NCBI GenBank assembly: GCA_905221605.1 | Contig: CAJNDS010001112.1 | Location: forward strand, 2,544,972-2,608,971 | Length of the DNA stretch: 64,000 nucleotides | Reading direction: 5' to 3' | From: Symbiodinium natans | Taxonomy: Eukaryota > Sar > Dinophyceae > Suessiales > Symbiodiniaceae | Shown: positions 52,497-63,091 of the stretch, in pieces | Layout: the number at the start of each line of letters is the position of its first letter | Position numbering within the stretch: the stretch's first letter is position 1 | Position numbers and translations under genes: made by a program | The notes under the pieces: generated by a model | The model's input: only the letters and a program-made list of their open reading frames with translations | Told to the model about the DNA's origin: nothing | Database searches by the model: none

Positions 52497-52690
52497 AGAT
52501 ACTTGAAGGTTCATGGTACTTATTCACCAATTATAAATTATAACTGCACTTATAACTGTACTTATAACTGTACTTATAGCTGTACTTATAACTGTACTTA
52601 TAACTGTACTTATAAGCCCCTTAAGTGCCCTAATATAGTTATATTTGTTGGGTTATAAGTACAGCTCTAATTGGTTACAAGTAAGGTACG
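52497..52690. mobile_element. F5 element with a 12-bp internal tandem repeat
   Basis: ACTTGAAGGTTCATGGTACT at the left; TGGTTACAAGTAAGGTACGG at the right. Inside, CTTATAACTGTA repeats about seven times (52538-52615). Confidence 0.7.
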
Positions 52691-52769
52691 GAGGGAGGAT
52701 TGCTGTCCCAGGCAAGTGGATCCACAGATTCACGCCCGAGCTTCCGCCTCGGGATTGAGGAGGGGTAAT

Positions 52770-53790
52770 TCTTAAAACCCTGTAGAAACTCTCTAAACCC
52801 TATAAACCCCATTAAACCCATAAACCCTGTAAGGCCCTATAAACCCTACAAACCCCATAAACCCTATAAAAACCCTAAACCCTACAATTGTCGGCTCGTC
52901 ACGCTGGGGAGGAGACGGCGGAGCTTCTGGACAACGGCTACTACCAGGAGCCTTCACGGCCCTAAACCCTAAACCCGAAACCCTAAACCCTAAACCCTAC
53001 ATTTTATAAACTCTAAACCCTAGACCCTAACCGGGGCGGAGGTGGCGGGGAGGGAGGGGTGGCTGGGGGGTGGGGGTGGTTGTAAGTTTGGGGCCCAATA
53101 TCAGAATTCTCCCGATGGAGCTCCAAGTTTACTTACGATGCCTACTTACAATAATGCTTACTTGCATTCGGGTCTAAAGTCTATAAGGAGATCTACTTTA
53201 GGCTATTGAGCCTTGGTAAGGCAGAACCATGCACCCTCCTAGTCTTAAGGGCACCTACGTTACTCAGTAAGTAGGCCCTTCCACCATCGTCCAAGTCCCG
53301 TACTCGGACCCACTTGGGCCCTTATTCCCTTTCGCTGATTTATTCTGTTTCGATGTTTACTCTGAACCCTAAACCCTATAACAATAATTACAAGTTACAC
53401 ACCCTACCTACACAGCCCTATAAATCCTATTAAACCCGAAACCCTATTATAAACCCTGTAAACTCTGAACCCCATAAACCCGTATCAAACCCCATAAACC
53501 CCTATAAACCTAGAAAAAACCCTGGACCCTGCAAACCCTATACCCCCCCCCCCCCCCCCCCCCCATATATACCCCTAAGAGCCCTACGCCCTATAAACCC
53601 TATTGGGACCTAGCAAATCCTATAAACCCTATAACACCCTATAAAAGGGGCCCTATAAATTCCCCATAAACCCTCAACCCTATAAAACCCTATAAACCCT
53701 TTGAAGCTCTGTAAACCCTATAAACCTTCAAACCCTGTAAACCCTATAAACCCTAAGCATTGAAAAAAGATTTGGGTCTAGATTAGAGGG
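52770..53790. other. repeat-only region
   Basis: CCCTATAAA-type arrays (52798-52885, 53440-53760), an F3 element (53120-53215), poly-C (53546-53563). The stretch 52890-52960 could be a small exon (DNGYYQEPSRP) but is too short to call. Confidence 0.6.
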
Positions 53791-53796
53791 CTGAGT

Positions 53797-53880
53797 AGTT
53801 GAGTGAGTACTTTGCACTTTTTGGGATACTTTAATCCCCCTATAGAACGTAAAGTGGGCTTCTGAACTCAGCAACTAAGA
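53797..53880. repeat. F8 element
   Basis: GTAGTTGAGTGAGTAC to CTCAGCAACTAAG with the TACTTT-GGGATACT core. An F3 copy on the other strand follows (53917-53997). Confidence 0.55.
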
Positions 53881-54837
53881 GGGTACCCTACTGAGACCGG
53901 ACCTACCACAGCCCTGAGGCTCCAGGTAACCCAAAGTAGGTGTCCTTCACGGACTTTAGACCCCAAATGTAGGCATTATTTGTATCCTTGGAGCCCGAAA
54001 CCCTAAACCCTAGACCCTAGACCCTAAACCCTAAACCCTAAACCCTATTTCTATACTGGGACCCACCCTTGAGGGTATGGCCTGGCGACGCTAGGACCCG
54101 GGAAAGATCAGCGGTGACAGTGTGGTGCCCAAGACAGGGTTTGGGGTTCAGGGTTCAGGGTTTAGGTTTTAGGGTTTAGGGTTTAGGATACAAATATTTT
54201 CAAGGTTTTTTAGGGGTTTAGGGTTGAGGGTTTCAGTCGCCCAAACCAAAAAAAGGCTAGTACGTCTGCTTTGGGGGGGGTTGTTTAGGTATACTTTAGC
54301 AACCCAAGCCTACGATCTTCGCAAGTGTTGATAAGAATACCCTAGACCCTAAACCCTAAACCCTAAACCCTAAAGTAAGTGTGTGTGTGTGTGTGTGTGT
54401 GTATCCGTCCGTGTGTGTCTGTGTGTGTCTGTCTGTCTGTATGCAAGAAGGCACTACACATGAGACGGCCGCCTGCATGCCAAGGTAGCTCGGACACCGA
54501 CCAGGCCACCTTTCATTTTCGGCCAGGGCGCAACGCCGTCTGCAACCTCTTTTTCCCACTCTGACGAACCTGCAGCACTCGACTGTTCGTATTCCTCAGC
54601 AGATAGGCGACTATAACTTGGCCAGGGTTCCTGGTGTAGTTTCCGACCGTGCGCGTGGGAGTGATCAGAACCGGTGCCCCTGATGCAACGGTTGAACACA
54701 AGTCTAGAATGCTTTCAACTGGGTCCTGAATGAAAAGCCCCCAACATCAAGATCCCACTTGGCTCCCGTACTTCTCTGCCACTCCTCTTCAACGCCCATA
54801 CCAAACCTCTCTAGGCACAGCTGCAACAAACCTCTCC

Positions 54838-55090
54838 TACTTAGTAGCTGAGCACACTTTACACTTTTTGGGATACCATAATCCGCTGTAGAACTGAAAG
54901 TGTACACTTTTGGGGGGGCTTATAAGAACTCAGCAACTAAGCCTAACGCCAGTGGGCTCTCCGTTGTTCCGTCGTGGCTCTATGCTATTTGCGTTTAAGA
55001 ACCCCAGAAGAATGAGCAAAAACAATAATCCCTATAATGCCCTTAATAAGGAAGAATACTTTTCGGGGTTCTTAAGCACTTAGTAGTATG
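54838..55090. repeat. F8 element followed by F10 element
   Basis: F8: ACTTAGTAGCTGAGCACAC to CTCAGCAACTAAG (54838-54941). F10: TATTTGCGTTTAAGAACCCC to GGGGTTCTTAAGCACTTAG (about 54995-55090). 54380-54460 is a (GT)n tract. No clear gene in 54000-56090. Confidence 0.6.
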
Positions 55091-56090
55091 TCATGGTTTC
55101 GGGATGAAGCCCGAATTCGGGGTCACGGGAGTCCATAAACAAGGCTTCGCTGCGGTCACCCTAAGCCCTAAGCCCTAAACCCTAAACCCTAAACCCTAAA
55201 CCCTTCTTATTCCAAAAACACTCTTTTCTGTCTAGTGTAAGGCCCGGGGGAAACAGAAGTTTTCAGCGGCTCCATGGAGAGAATCTGACCGTAAACCCTA
55301 AACCCTAAACCCACCCGCAAAAAAACCCTAAACCCTAAACCCTAAACCCTACACACCATGCTTGCAGGGCTGCACTGCAAGTGAGAGCCGAAACTGGCAG
55401 GGCCCCTGGGTTTGGGGTTTGGGGTTTAGGGTTTCGGGTTTGGGGTTTCGGGTTTAGGGTTTGGTGTTCAGGGTTTAGGGTTTAGGGTGTAGGGTTTAGG
55501 GGCTACCGTCAGCCGGGAGCTGTTTTCAGCACAGGTTCATGGATACGCAGAAGTCGAGGAGGAGACTGTTAAGTGCGTTGTTTCAGCAGTTATAACTTCA
55601 AAGATACCCAGTCTATAATCCCAAATATCAGTACCCCTGATCCTCCAAGCATGGCAGCCACGAAAGAACTTGCTGGAAAGGGTTTTTGCGGTTATCTGAA
55701 GGCTCCAACGTAGTTCCTTTTCGGGTTACTTGTAGGGGATTCTAGTACCCCCTTTCTGCTCACCCTAAACCCTAAACACCTTTGGCTAGGGTTTAGGGTT
55801 TGTCGAGCCTTCGAGTTCTTCAGGCCAACGTAGTGCGGCAATGCGTTGCCAACTTCTGTGACGATGGTGAGAGCCGAGTAAAGTGTAGGAATTAGGGATT
55901 TGTTGTTTAGGGTTTAGGGTTTAGGGTTTAGGGACCGAGTAGGGGTGTATGTATTAATATCAGTTGCTGGGCATGATTCACGTCAGCACCCAGGGCTTGC
56001 CTGAACACGCCCTCTGCAGACCCTGGCCTTCTCAAGCACCCAAAGAGAGGTGGGGAGTTCGATTCTGAACCTTTTTTTTGCGCGCAAACG

Positions 56091-59000
56091 ATGACCCGCC
56101 TTGCGGCCAAGCAGGTGGCTATAATCTTCGTGTTTGTCTTCGACTGCCTTCAGGTCTCCCTTGCGTGTGACGGACAGGGGGAAGAATGCCCGCAATCGCT
56201 CCTTGGTAGCCCACTGGTACCCCTTTTCTTCCTTTTTTTGGTTCAAGGTTCCCTTGGACAGTAACCAACTCATGCAACCCGCAAAAGGGGGCCCTTGTTA
56301 TGGCGACAGTAGAAATCGTAGTAATAGCAGAAAAAGTAGAAATTGTAGTCGTAGCAGTAATATAATAGGGTTCCTGGGATACCAAGGCTTTCATTCCTGC
56401 AGGTTGCCTTGGAGTCGCGGGAGGCTGTCAATGGGTTCCATCAATCCATCGCCAAGGACTCCAAGAGAGAGGACTGCCCGACGCCGGAAATGGCATCGGC
56501 AATCTTCCGCGACATGTTGCTTAGGGGTACTTGGAGTTCATTTTCTTCAATATATTGGTTGCCAGAATCCCTAAGGAACCGCGACAAAAAGAGCTTTTGC
56601 AAGGGTTCTTCCAAGTTCAGTGTAGGTTGCAGAAGGGCCTCACCCTGAAAGATACGGTTGAAACCTGCGCGGGGCTTGGCGTCTGCGTGGACAGCACCCA
56701 GGTTGCCGTGCAGGAGGCGTGGGCTCAGGTGGGGGATGGACCAAATTGGAGTTTACGAAAATCACGGACCCCGATAATGGACCCCCTAAATGGTAGGATT
56801 CCCTTGTAATAAGTAAGGACCCCAAGAAGGTACGCCTAATTTCGGAAACCCCCATATGCCTACATATATATATATATGTATATAATAAAGCTGCCCCAAA
56901 AAAAGACATTCTAGCTAACACACCCCTATACGACATGTTCTCCGGTCGTGTGGAGATGGGGATCGGTCTCAAAGATCGCCGGAGCCCCCGTGGGCGGGCC
57001 TGGGTCCCCTTCGTCTTGCCTGGAGTCTTAGTAGGGAGAATGAGGGTTTAGGGTTTAGGGTTTAGGGTTTAGGGTTTAGGGTTTGGGGTACCCTATATCC
57101 CCTCAAAATGCCTTGCAAGGGATCATGCGGCTTAACCGAACCCCCGCATTTTGTACTAAGAACCAGGGGGTAGTGGAGAAGACGCTTCGAGGCAGGAGCC
57201 ATCGACTTTGTCGCAGCCGCCTTGCATCAGTTTGCCGACAACGAGACGGTGATTGTTGCTCGCTGGATGAGTACACTTTACACCCCTACAGAAACCCTAA
57301 ACCCTAAACCCTAAACCCTGAACCCTGAACCCTGAACCCTGAACCCTAAACCCTGAACCCTAGTCAGGGCGGCTTCTGAACTCAGCCGCAAAGGTTACCT
57401 GCACGATGGCCATGTCCCCGCTGATCCTTTTCAATCGTCCGAATGGGCTGCACGCTGGCAAGCTGGGGGGCTTGAACGCGACCCTGAACCTTGGTAAAAA
57501 AGTAAAAAAGTTAAGGGTTTAGGGTTCAGGGTCCAGGGTTTAGGGTTTAGGGTTTAGGGTTTAGGGCTACTATTTGCTCAAGAACCCCAAAAGAATGAAA
57601 ATCACTGTATAATCCCTATATTGCCCTTATAAGGAAGAGGATTTTTGGGGGTTCCTTAAGCAATTAGTAGTAGGGGGGGGGGGGGGGGGGGCGGAACAAT
57701 TTCTATAATCATAATGTTCCTTTATCGCCCCATTTACAGTAATACCACAACAACAAAAAACCAATCTAATTACTAAGGCCCCTTTGGTAGCCCTGACTGC
57801 TCACAGTTTGCCCTTTTTGGGGTTCGAGGTTCCCTTCAACAGTCGCCCCCCCTCTCCCAAAAGGGTACTTCTCCATTATCCTATGGTTACTCTTTGTCAT
57901 AGCGGGGTGACATTTTACATGTTTAAGGGTTCTTAAACTCAATAGCGAATAGAAACTGAATCTTTTTAGTACTATCCCAACCATGAACTAGATTTAGGGT
58001 TTAGGGTTTAGGGTTTAGGGTTTAGGGTTTAGGGTTTAGGGTTTAGGGTTTAGGGTTTAACTAGACTATGGTTGCTGGACTACCAAGGAACTACTATGGC
58101 GCCCACCTTGATCGCCCCTTGGTCATGGACTTGGGGGGTGCCATTGGCGCCTACTTCGACTTTGTGAACGAGAACAGGGCCATCGCGCGCGAGTTGGGAG
58201 GCGCCCAGAACGTTCGAAACCTTAAACCCTAACGGTTTAGGGTTTAGGGTTTAGGGTTTAGGGTTTAGGGTTTAGGGTTTAGGGATGAATCCCTAAACCC
58301 TAAACCGTGGCTCTGTAGAGCTGGAAGGCGTCCAGATGTTCATTCAGAACATTCGGAACAACTTCCACGGGCAGTTCAACGACTGGGCCAACGAGCCAGT
58401 GACTTAGGGACTGGGTACAGAGATTTAAGGTTTGGGGTTTGGGGTTTAGGGTAACCTTGAACGTTTCTTAATAAATAAAGAAATAAATATAATTAAGTGA
58501 ATAAATACATAAATATACATATATATGTATAAGGTTCACCCTTTTTTGGGGCTAGGGCATTCAGCCCCGAAACCCTATAAACCCTATAAACCCTATAAAC
58601 CCTATAAACCCTATAAACCCTATAAACCCTATAAACCCTATAAACCCTATAAACCCTATAAATCCTATAAACCCTATAAACCCTATAAACCCTATAAACC
58701 CTAAACCCTATAAACCCTAAACCCTAAAACCCTAGGGTATTCAGCCCCTAAGGTGAAGCAGTCGCTCTACGCCATGTCTTCAGGGACGTGGACCAACGCG
58801 GACATCGCGATGAATGAGGGTTTTGTGGCTCTTGGAATTCAGCTGATGAAGGACTTCGTGGTTCAAAAAGAGGGTTTAGGGTTTAGGGTTTAGGGTTTAG
58901 GGTTTAGGGTTTAGGGTTAGGACGTGGGGCTTGGTAGCCCAGTGGTACCCTTTTACCCTTTTTTTGGTTCTGGTTTCTCTTATTTACCTAATTAACGAAA

Positions 59001-60023
59001 GAAAGGGCACCCTTATTATGAAGATGGTTCCTGACCCTAAACCCTCAACCCCTGAACCCTGGGCTACCAAGAGGAGCACGGAAACGAGACGAAGATCGCC
59101 GAGGAGACCCTGCAGGCAGTGAAGGCCATGGCCTTCGCCTCCGACTCCTACCGTAGCAGCTGGTCGGATCAAGGTGGGGATTTACGAAATTTCGGGTTTA
59201 GGGTTTGGGGTTGCGGGTTTAGGGTTTAGGGTTATATCGACCCCCAAAGAGTAGGATTCCTGTATCCTAAGGACCCCCAAAAAGGCACCCCCTGATGTCG
59301 GAAACCCCCTGAGGCATCTTCGAAGCCTTGCCAGGCGTCCTCTACGACAATCAAAACGATCGGGGTGCCATCAGTCTGGTGTGCGAACCTTGGGACACCA
59401 AACGAACCAAAAGGTTGGCGTCATATACCCTGTACTACTTGCTACTATCATCCGCATTAAGGTACATGTGCCCTAAATCCTTTTGTGGTTCAACTGGTCC
59501 CCAAACCCTGTACCCTAAGCCCTAAACCCTAAACCCTAATCCCTAAACCCTAAACCCTAATCCCTAAACCCGAAGAGATTTTTGCCTGCTTCAGCGAGTG
59601 CGAGAGTCGAGACCCCTAAGCTGCAGTGTGGCTTGTCTGCTTGGCGGCGAAACCCGAAACCCGAAACCGGAAACCCGAAACCCTAAACCCTAAACCCTAA
59701 ACCCTAAACCCTAAACCCTGAACCGCAACTTTTGGGGTTCATTGGGCCCCCAAGGAAGGCGTCATATTCATCGTCGGTCCCGATATGCCACTCGGGGATC
59801 CCGTGCAGTCCTTTCGCCACTTGGTAGCCCTAAACCCTAAACCCTAAACCCTAAACCCTAAACCCTAAACCCCTTTTTTTGGTTATGGGTTCCCTCATAA
59901 AGTAACCACCCCCCAAAAAAGGGTGCCCTTATCATCCTATGGTTTCTGGGGTGCTAAGGCCATGTTCCGCACAACGCCACAATCCAGAAGAAGGCGACAG
60001 ACGGTGGCATGCTGGAGGCCTGA
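56091..60023 (+). CDS. multi-exon gene for an unrecognised protein with a signal peptide
   Basis: The ATG at 56091 opens MTRLAAKQVAIIFVFVFDCL then QVSLACDGQGEECPQS, a signal peptide followed by a Cys-containing mature start. Exons: 56091-56197, 56387-56515, 56626-56728, (uncertain, about 56930-57045), 57196-57270, 57368-57485, 58088 to about 58215, about 58319-58398, 58753-58872, 59074-59173, 59314-59384, about 59572-59610 (uncertain 3' end), 59755-59815, 59959-60023 with stop TGA. Sample segments: VALESREAVNGFHQSIAKDS, LILFNRPNGLHAGKLGGLNA, DRPLVMDLGGAIGAYFDFVN, YAMSSGTWTNADIAMNEGFV, VIFIVGPDMPLGDPVQSFRH. Most junctions keep frame. No family is recognised; the leader suggests entry to the secretory route, or to the plastid if a transit peptide follows. 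Five introns are introner elements, listed separately. Confidence 0.7.
56202..56386 (+). mobile_element. F1 element acting as intron 1 (GC donor)
   Basis: CTTGGTAGCCCACTGGTACC to TTCCTGGGATACCAAG, flanked by GCTC (56198-56201) and GCTT (56387-56390). Removing 56198-56386 gives ECPQS-LSFLQVALESRE in frame. The interior has short AGTAGAAAT-type repeats. Confidence 0.82.
56521..56625 (+). mobile_element. introner of another family acting as intron 2
   Basis: Flanked by a 5-bp duplication GTTGC (56516-56520, 56626-56630). The intron is GTTGCTTAGGGG...GTGTAG; CTTGGA and TCCAAG form inner ends. Joining gives FRDM-LQKGLTLKDTVETC in frame. No second copy noticed in the window. Confidence 0.72.
57490..58087 (+). 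mobile_element. F1 element with nested insertions acting as an intron (GA donor)
   Basis: Outer ends CTTGGTA (57490) and GGACTACCAAG (58087), flanked by GAAC on both sides (57486-57489, 58088-58091). Inside are TTTAGGG units, an F10 element (57571-57672), a poly-G run, most of a second F1-like sequence (about 57786-57896), a GGGGTGACATTTTACATG repeat (related to about 20685) and another TTTAGGG array (57989-58060). Removing 57486-58087 gives GLNATL-NYYGAHLDRPL in frame. Confidence 0.75.
58403..58752 (+). mobile_element. F19 element acting as an intron, filled with CCCTATAAA repeats
   Basis: CTTAGGGACTGGGTA to TATTCAGCCCCTAAG, flanked by perfect GTGA duplications (58399-58402, 58753-58756). 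About 18 CCCTATAAA units occupy 58567-58735. Removing 58399-58752 gives DWANEP-VKQSLYAMSS in frame; without removal the frame stops at once. Related ends lie at 26369 and 26444. Confidence 0.82.
58930..59071 (+). mobile_element. F1 element at the 3' part of an intron, beside a TTTAGGG array
   Basis: CTTGGTAGCCCAGTGGTACC to GGGCTACCAAG. The intron starts earlier, at or beside a TTTAGGG array (58872-58920). The flanks GGGG and AGGA do not match, so this copy may have inserted into an existing intron. The frame continues VVQKE-EHGNETKIAEETL. Confidence 0.7.
59174..59313 (+). mobile_element. F12-type intron
   Basis: GTGGGGATTTACGAAATTTC to GTCGGAAACCCCCTGAG with GT-AG|G borders. Joining gives SWSDQ-GIFEALPGVL in frame. 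Related F12 sequence is at about 56729-56860 (after exon 3), 30664-30780 and 60905-61025. Confidence 0.65.
59389..59571 (+). mobile_element. F11 element followed by a CCCTAAA array, intron
   Basis: CTTGGGACACCAAACGAACC to GGTTCAACTGGTCCCCAAA, with GAAC at the left (59385-59388). The right border is displaced by CCCTAAA units to GAAGAG, giving LVC-EEIFACFSECES in frame. Confidence 0.6.
59820..59958 (+). mobile_element. F1 element acting as the last intron (GC donor), core replaced by CCCTAAA units
   Basis: CTTGGTAGCC, then seven CCCTAAA units, then TTTTTTTGGTTATGGGTTCC to TTTCTGGGGTGCTAAG. Flanked by GCCA (59816-59819, 59959-59962). Removing 59816-59958 gives PVQSFRH-VPHNATIQKK and the final stop. 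Confidence 0.82.
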
Positions 60024-60027
60024 AGGT

Positions 60028-60066
60028 TTAGGGTTTAGGGTTTAGGGTTTAGGGTTTAGGGTTTAG
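60028..60066 (+). repeat. TTTAGGG array just after the stop codon
   Basis: Five to six units in the presumed 3' untranslated region. Confidence 0.9.
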
Positions 60067-60127
60067 GACTCATAGGGCCTGGGGCTTAGGGTTTAGGGTT
60101 CAGGATATAGGGTTTAGGGTTTAGGGT

Positions 60128-60227
60128 TGGGATGTTCACCCTTATACTAGCAGTCCTTCATCGGGATTACAACAGGAGGTATTGTGATCCCTAGCAAGGA
60201 CTGTTCGTATAAGGGGGAGCATTCCAA
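60128..60227. mobile_element. F4 inverted-repeat element
   Basis: GGGATGTTCACCCTTATACT and CGTATAAGGGGGAGCATTCC, with AGCAGTCCTTCATC mirrored inside. Confidence 0.7.
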
Positions 60228-60599
60228 GTTTCGGGTTCAGCGACGTCTGGGATGCTTGGGATCAGGGTGCCTAGAGTTGCGCCTAGAGTTGCGCCCTGAG
60301 CATCTTTGGAGGACCGTTGTGGCTCCTGAATGCTTAAGACCCCACGCCCCCCAAAAAAAACCGAAAAAACTTCCGTTTAAGGGTAATACAGGGAGTAATA
60401 TCTTTGAATTTGGCGGGGGGGGGGGGGGGGGGGGCAACCCATGAACCCCAGAAATGTTCAGGGTTTGGGAACCGAATGAACCTTAAAAGGGCTTGGGGTT
60501 CAAAACGCCTTTTTGCAGGTGGTATAGGAGGGTATGTGGCCCCAATTTTAATGTTCTTGTGGTCGCCAGGGCCTTATCCAACAAAATCTCTTTGCGGAC

Positions 60600-60780
60600 A
60601 GGCTCTTCTTTATACCGCCATGTCGGAGACAGAGATGGAGCATTTTGATCATGGATCCTTCAACTTCAATCTCGACCTGGCGTACCCGGCAAAGGCGTGC
60701 TTCAGCCGCAGTTTGTGGCTCTTAAGGTGCTTCGGGGTTGCTTTGTCGCTGGCTTGTGCACAGCAGTTCTCGTTTCCCTA
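60600..60780 (+). CDS. possible exon, frame unresolved
   Basis: From an ATG at about 60621 one frame reads MSETEMEHFDHGSFNFNLDL then AYPAKACF; from about 60690 another reads LQPQFVALKVLRGCFVAGLC. A splice or frame change near 60695 would connect them. Unrecognised. An F12-like element follows (60905-61025). Confidence 0.33.
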
Positions 60781-61379
60781 AACCCCAAACCAAATGTCCC
60801 AAACCCCCTGCTTCTAAAGTGGTGCGCTAGAAAGCCGTGGCGACGCTCCTCCAGTCGAGCTTGCAGGGGGGTCGCACTGGCGTGGTAGATGGAATCTCCA
60901 GAAGATTTGGGTTTCCTAGCATATGGGTACCTTGTTGGGGTCCTTATGATAAGATGATAAGGGGGTCCTATTATTTGGGGATCTACATTGGGGCCCCCTA
61001 TTTTCGTAAACGTTTCCTAACATGCGGGGGGGGGGGGGGAAGTACCTGTATTGGGGGCTCCTACACTCGGGATTGGAGTATTTGGAGTGTATTGGGGGTA
61101 CGCCAGGCCGGGTACGCCTATTTTGAGAAATGCCCATAAATTTGCCTTGCAGGAAGAACATGGCATAGAGCGATATATCTGTCCACGCATAAGGAGAGAG
61201 GGAGAGAGAGGGAGAGAAAGAAAGAACAAAAAACAAATCCAGGAAGAAATAGCGAAAGAAAAAAGGTAACCATTGAAGCTGAGAAGCAAGTAGGTCGCCA
61301 TGTCTGTCCGGCGTCGGAGCCCACCGCTCCCCCCCCCCCCGGTTTAAGCCAGGCGCCGTGAGAGCTCTTGGGGGCGGTC

Positions 61380-62160
61380 TGGGTTTGGGGTTTGGGGTGT
61401 AGGGTTTAGGGTTAGGGTTTAAGGTTTAGGATTTAGGGTTTACGGCGGTGGTAGGATACGCAGCGCCGTGAAGGGCCAGATCCGGATGAAGCTCGGGTTT
61501 AGGGTTTCAGGGTTTGAGGGTTTTAAGGCTTTTGGGCTTGAAGTTTCAGGGTTTGGGGTTTAGGCTTTGAGGGTTTTAGGGTTTTTAGGGTTTAAGGGTT
61601 TAGGTTTTGATGGTTTAGGCTTTTAGGGTCTGAGGCTTTGAGGGTTTTATGGGGGTATAGACCAGCCAACCTTCCACCATGATCCTGGGGAGATTCGTGG
61701 AGTGAAGATGACTAGGGTTTAGGGTTTAGGGTTTAGGATTTAGGGGTAGGGTTTAGGGGTAGGGTTTAGGGTTTAGGGTCTACTGGAGTGAAGAAGACGA
61801 CCACGAGCCTGGGCCACGAGCACAGTTGCAGTTGCGACGCCATTGGCGGCAAGATGTTTCCAGCAACATTGACAAACCCTCAACCCTACCTGGGTCTCTC
61901 TTTACCTACAGTTTTATAGGTTATGCCTACTTGCCTACTAACTCAGGGGCAGAAACTACAAAACTGTAGGCAAATCGAGTCCCGGGCAACCCCTAAACCC
62001 CCCGAGATTTGGCAAGCGGCCAATCGACTTAATTAAAAGAAAGAACACAGGGAGAGCAAGAGGGCTGGAGTCGGTTGAGGGCCCCAAGCCACCACCAGCA
62101 GGTTTAGGGGTTTATGGGCTTACCCTAAACCCTTATAAACCCTAAACCCTAAATCAAAAA
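61380..62160. other. repeat-rich region without a recognised gene
   Basis: TTTAGGG and TTTTAGGG variant arrays (61380-61640, 61710-61780), an inverted element CTCTCTTTACCTACAGTTTT / AAAACTGTAGGCAAATCGAG at about 61893-61985, and short CCCTAAA runs. Confidence 0.6.
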
Positions 62161-62390
62161 AGACCCAGGAACTGCTTCTTGGCCTTGCAGCTGCTGGGCA
62201 AGGAGCCGCTCATACCTGCCGAGCCTCAGGGTTTGTGGTTTAGGGTTTCGGGTTTAGGGTTTAGGGTTTTAGGGCTTAGGAGGCTCACACAGACTGGCCG
62301 CTAGGCGCCACAAGGGTACACGAACCTCAGGTTTGCCAAGTCTGCCTTGCTCAGGAGTTGGGTCAGCTGGTAGAGCTAGCTTGCTGTACC

Positions 62391-62506
62391 CAAAGAAAGA
62401 GCCCAAATATCCCTTAATTAAGGAATATACCTTAAATCATATTAAGGATCCCTATATAAATTAAGCAATATTCCCTAATTGAGGGATATTGGGCTCTTTG
62501 GGTAGA
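62391..62506. mobile_element. F13 inverted-repeat element
   Basis: TACCCAAAGAAAGAGCCCAA and TTGGGCTCTTTGGGTA ends; AT-rich core with TTAATTAAGGAATATACC. Both flanks carry AGAGCT...GCTTGCT. Confidence 0.75.
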
Positions 62507-62669
62507 GCTTGCTTGCTACAGATTCAGCTTCGGACGGTTGCGATTTTCGAGAGTAGAATAATCCTTTCCGCCTAATATACAACCCCCCCTTACCCTTAAC
62601 ATGCAGTATTCCCACTATAAGTTAGATTATAGATATAGCTTATGTGGATTATTTAATGTTCGGGGGTCG

Positions 62670-63090
62670 CAGGGGGGGGGGGTGGGGGCGGCGGGGGGGT
62701 TGATATCAGAGGGTTGGGAATACTGTAGGCCTAGGAACTCGGGTTGTCGGCGTGGGGGTTCAGACTGACAAGCCCGTGTGAAAGGCTTCTTGCTTCCTTT
62801 CCGAGGAAGCTTGTGGACTCTGTACTGTTGCAAAAATTCTGTGTGTTCAAGATGTTGCTTCTCCATATGTAAATCAAGTTGTTGCCGCCGCCGGTTTCTG
62901 TGATCCATACACCCCCCCCCCCCCCCCACCCGCTGCCCCCGTCCCGTGGGGGGGGGGGGGGGGGGGGAAGAGAAGAGGGGGGGGGGGGGTTGGGGGGAAG
63001 AGAGGGGGGGTGGGAAGAGAAGAGGGTGGGGGGGGGGGGGTTGGGGGCGGAGAAGAGTGGGGGGGAGTGGGGGGGGGCGGGGTGGGGGGG
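62670..63090. repeat. G-run region
   Basis: Long G runs and GGGGTGGGG / GAGAAGAGG repeats at 62670-62700 and 62925-63090. The Pro/Gly-rich open frames across it are low-complexity; a frame reading HNRRRQQLDLHMEKQHLEHT on minus (about 62815-62905) is the only part that might be coding. Confidence 0.7.
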
Positions 63091-63091
63091 G

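Noticed and set aside
54379-54564. Cys/Val-repeat frame
   Set aside because: Generated by the GT microsatellite; downstream part lacks a consistent frame.
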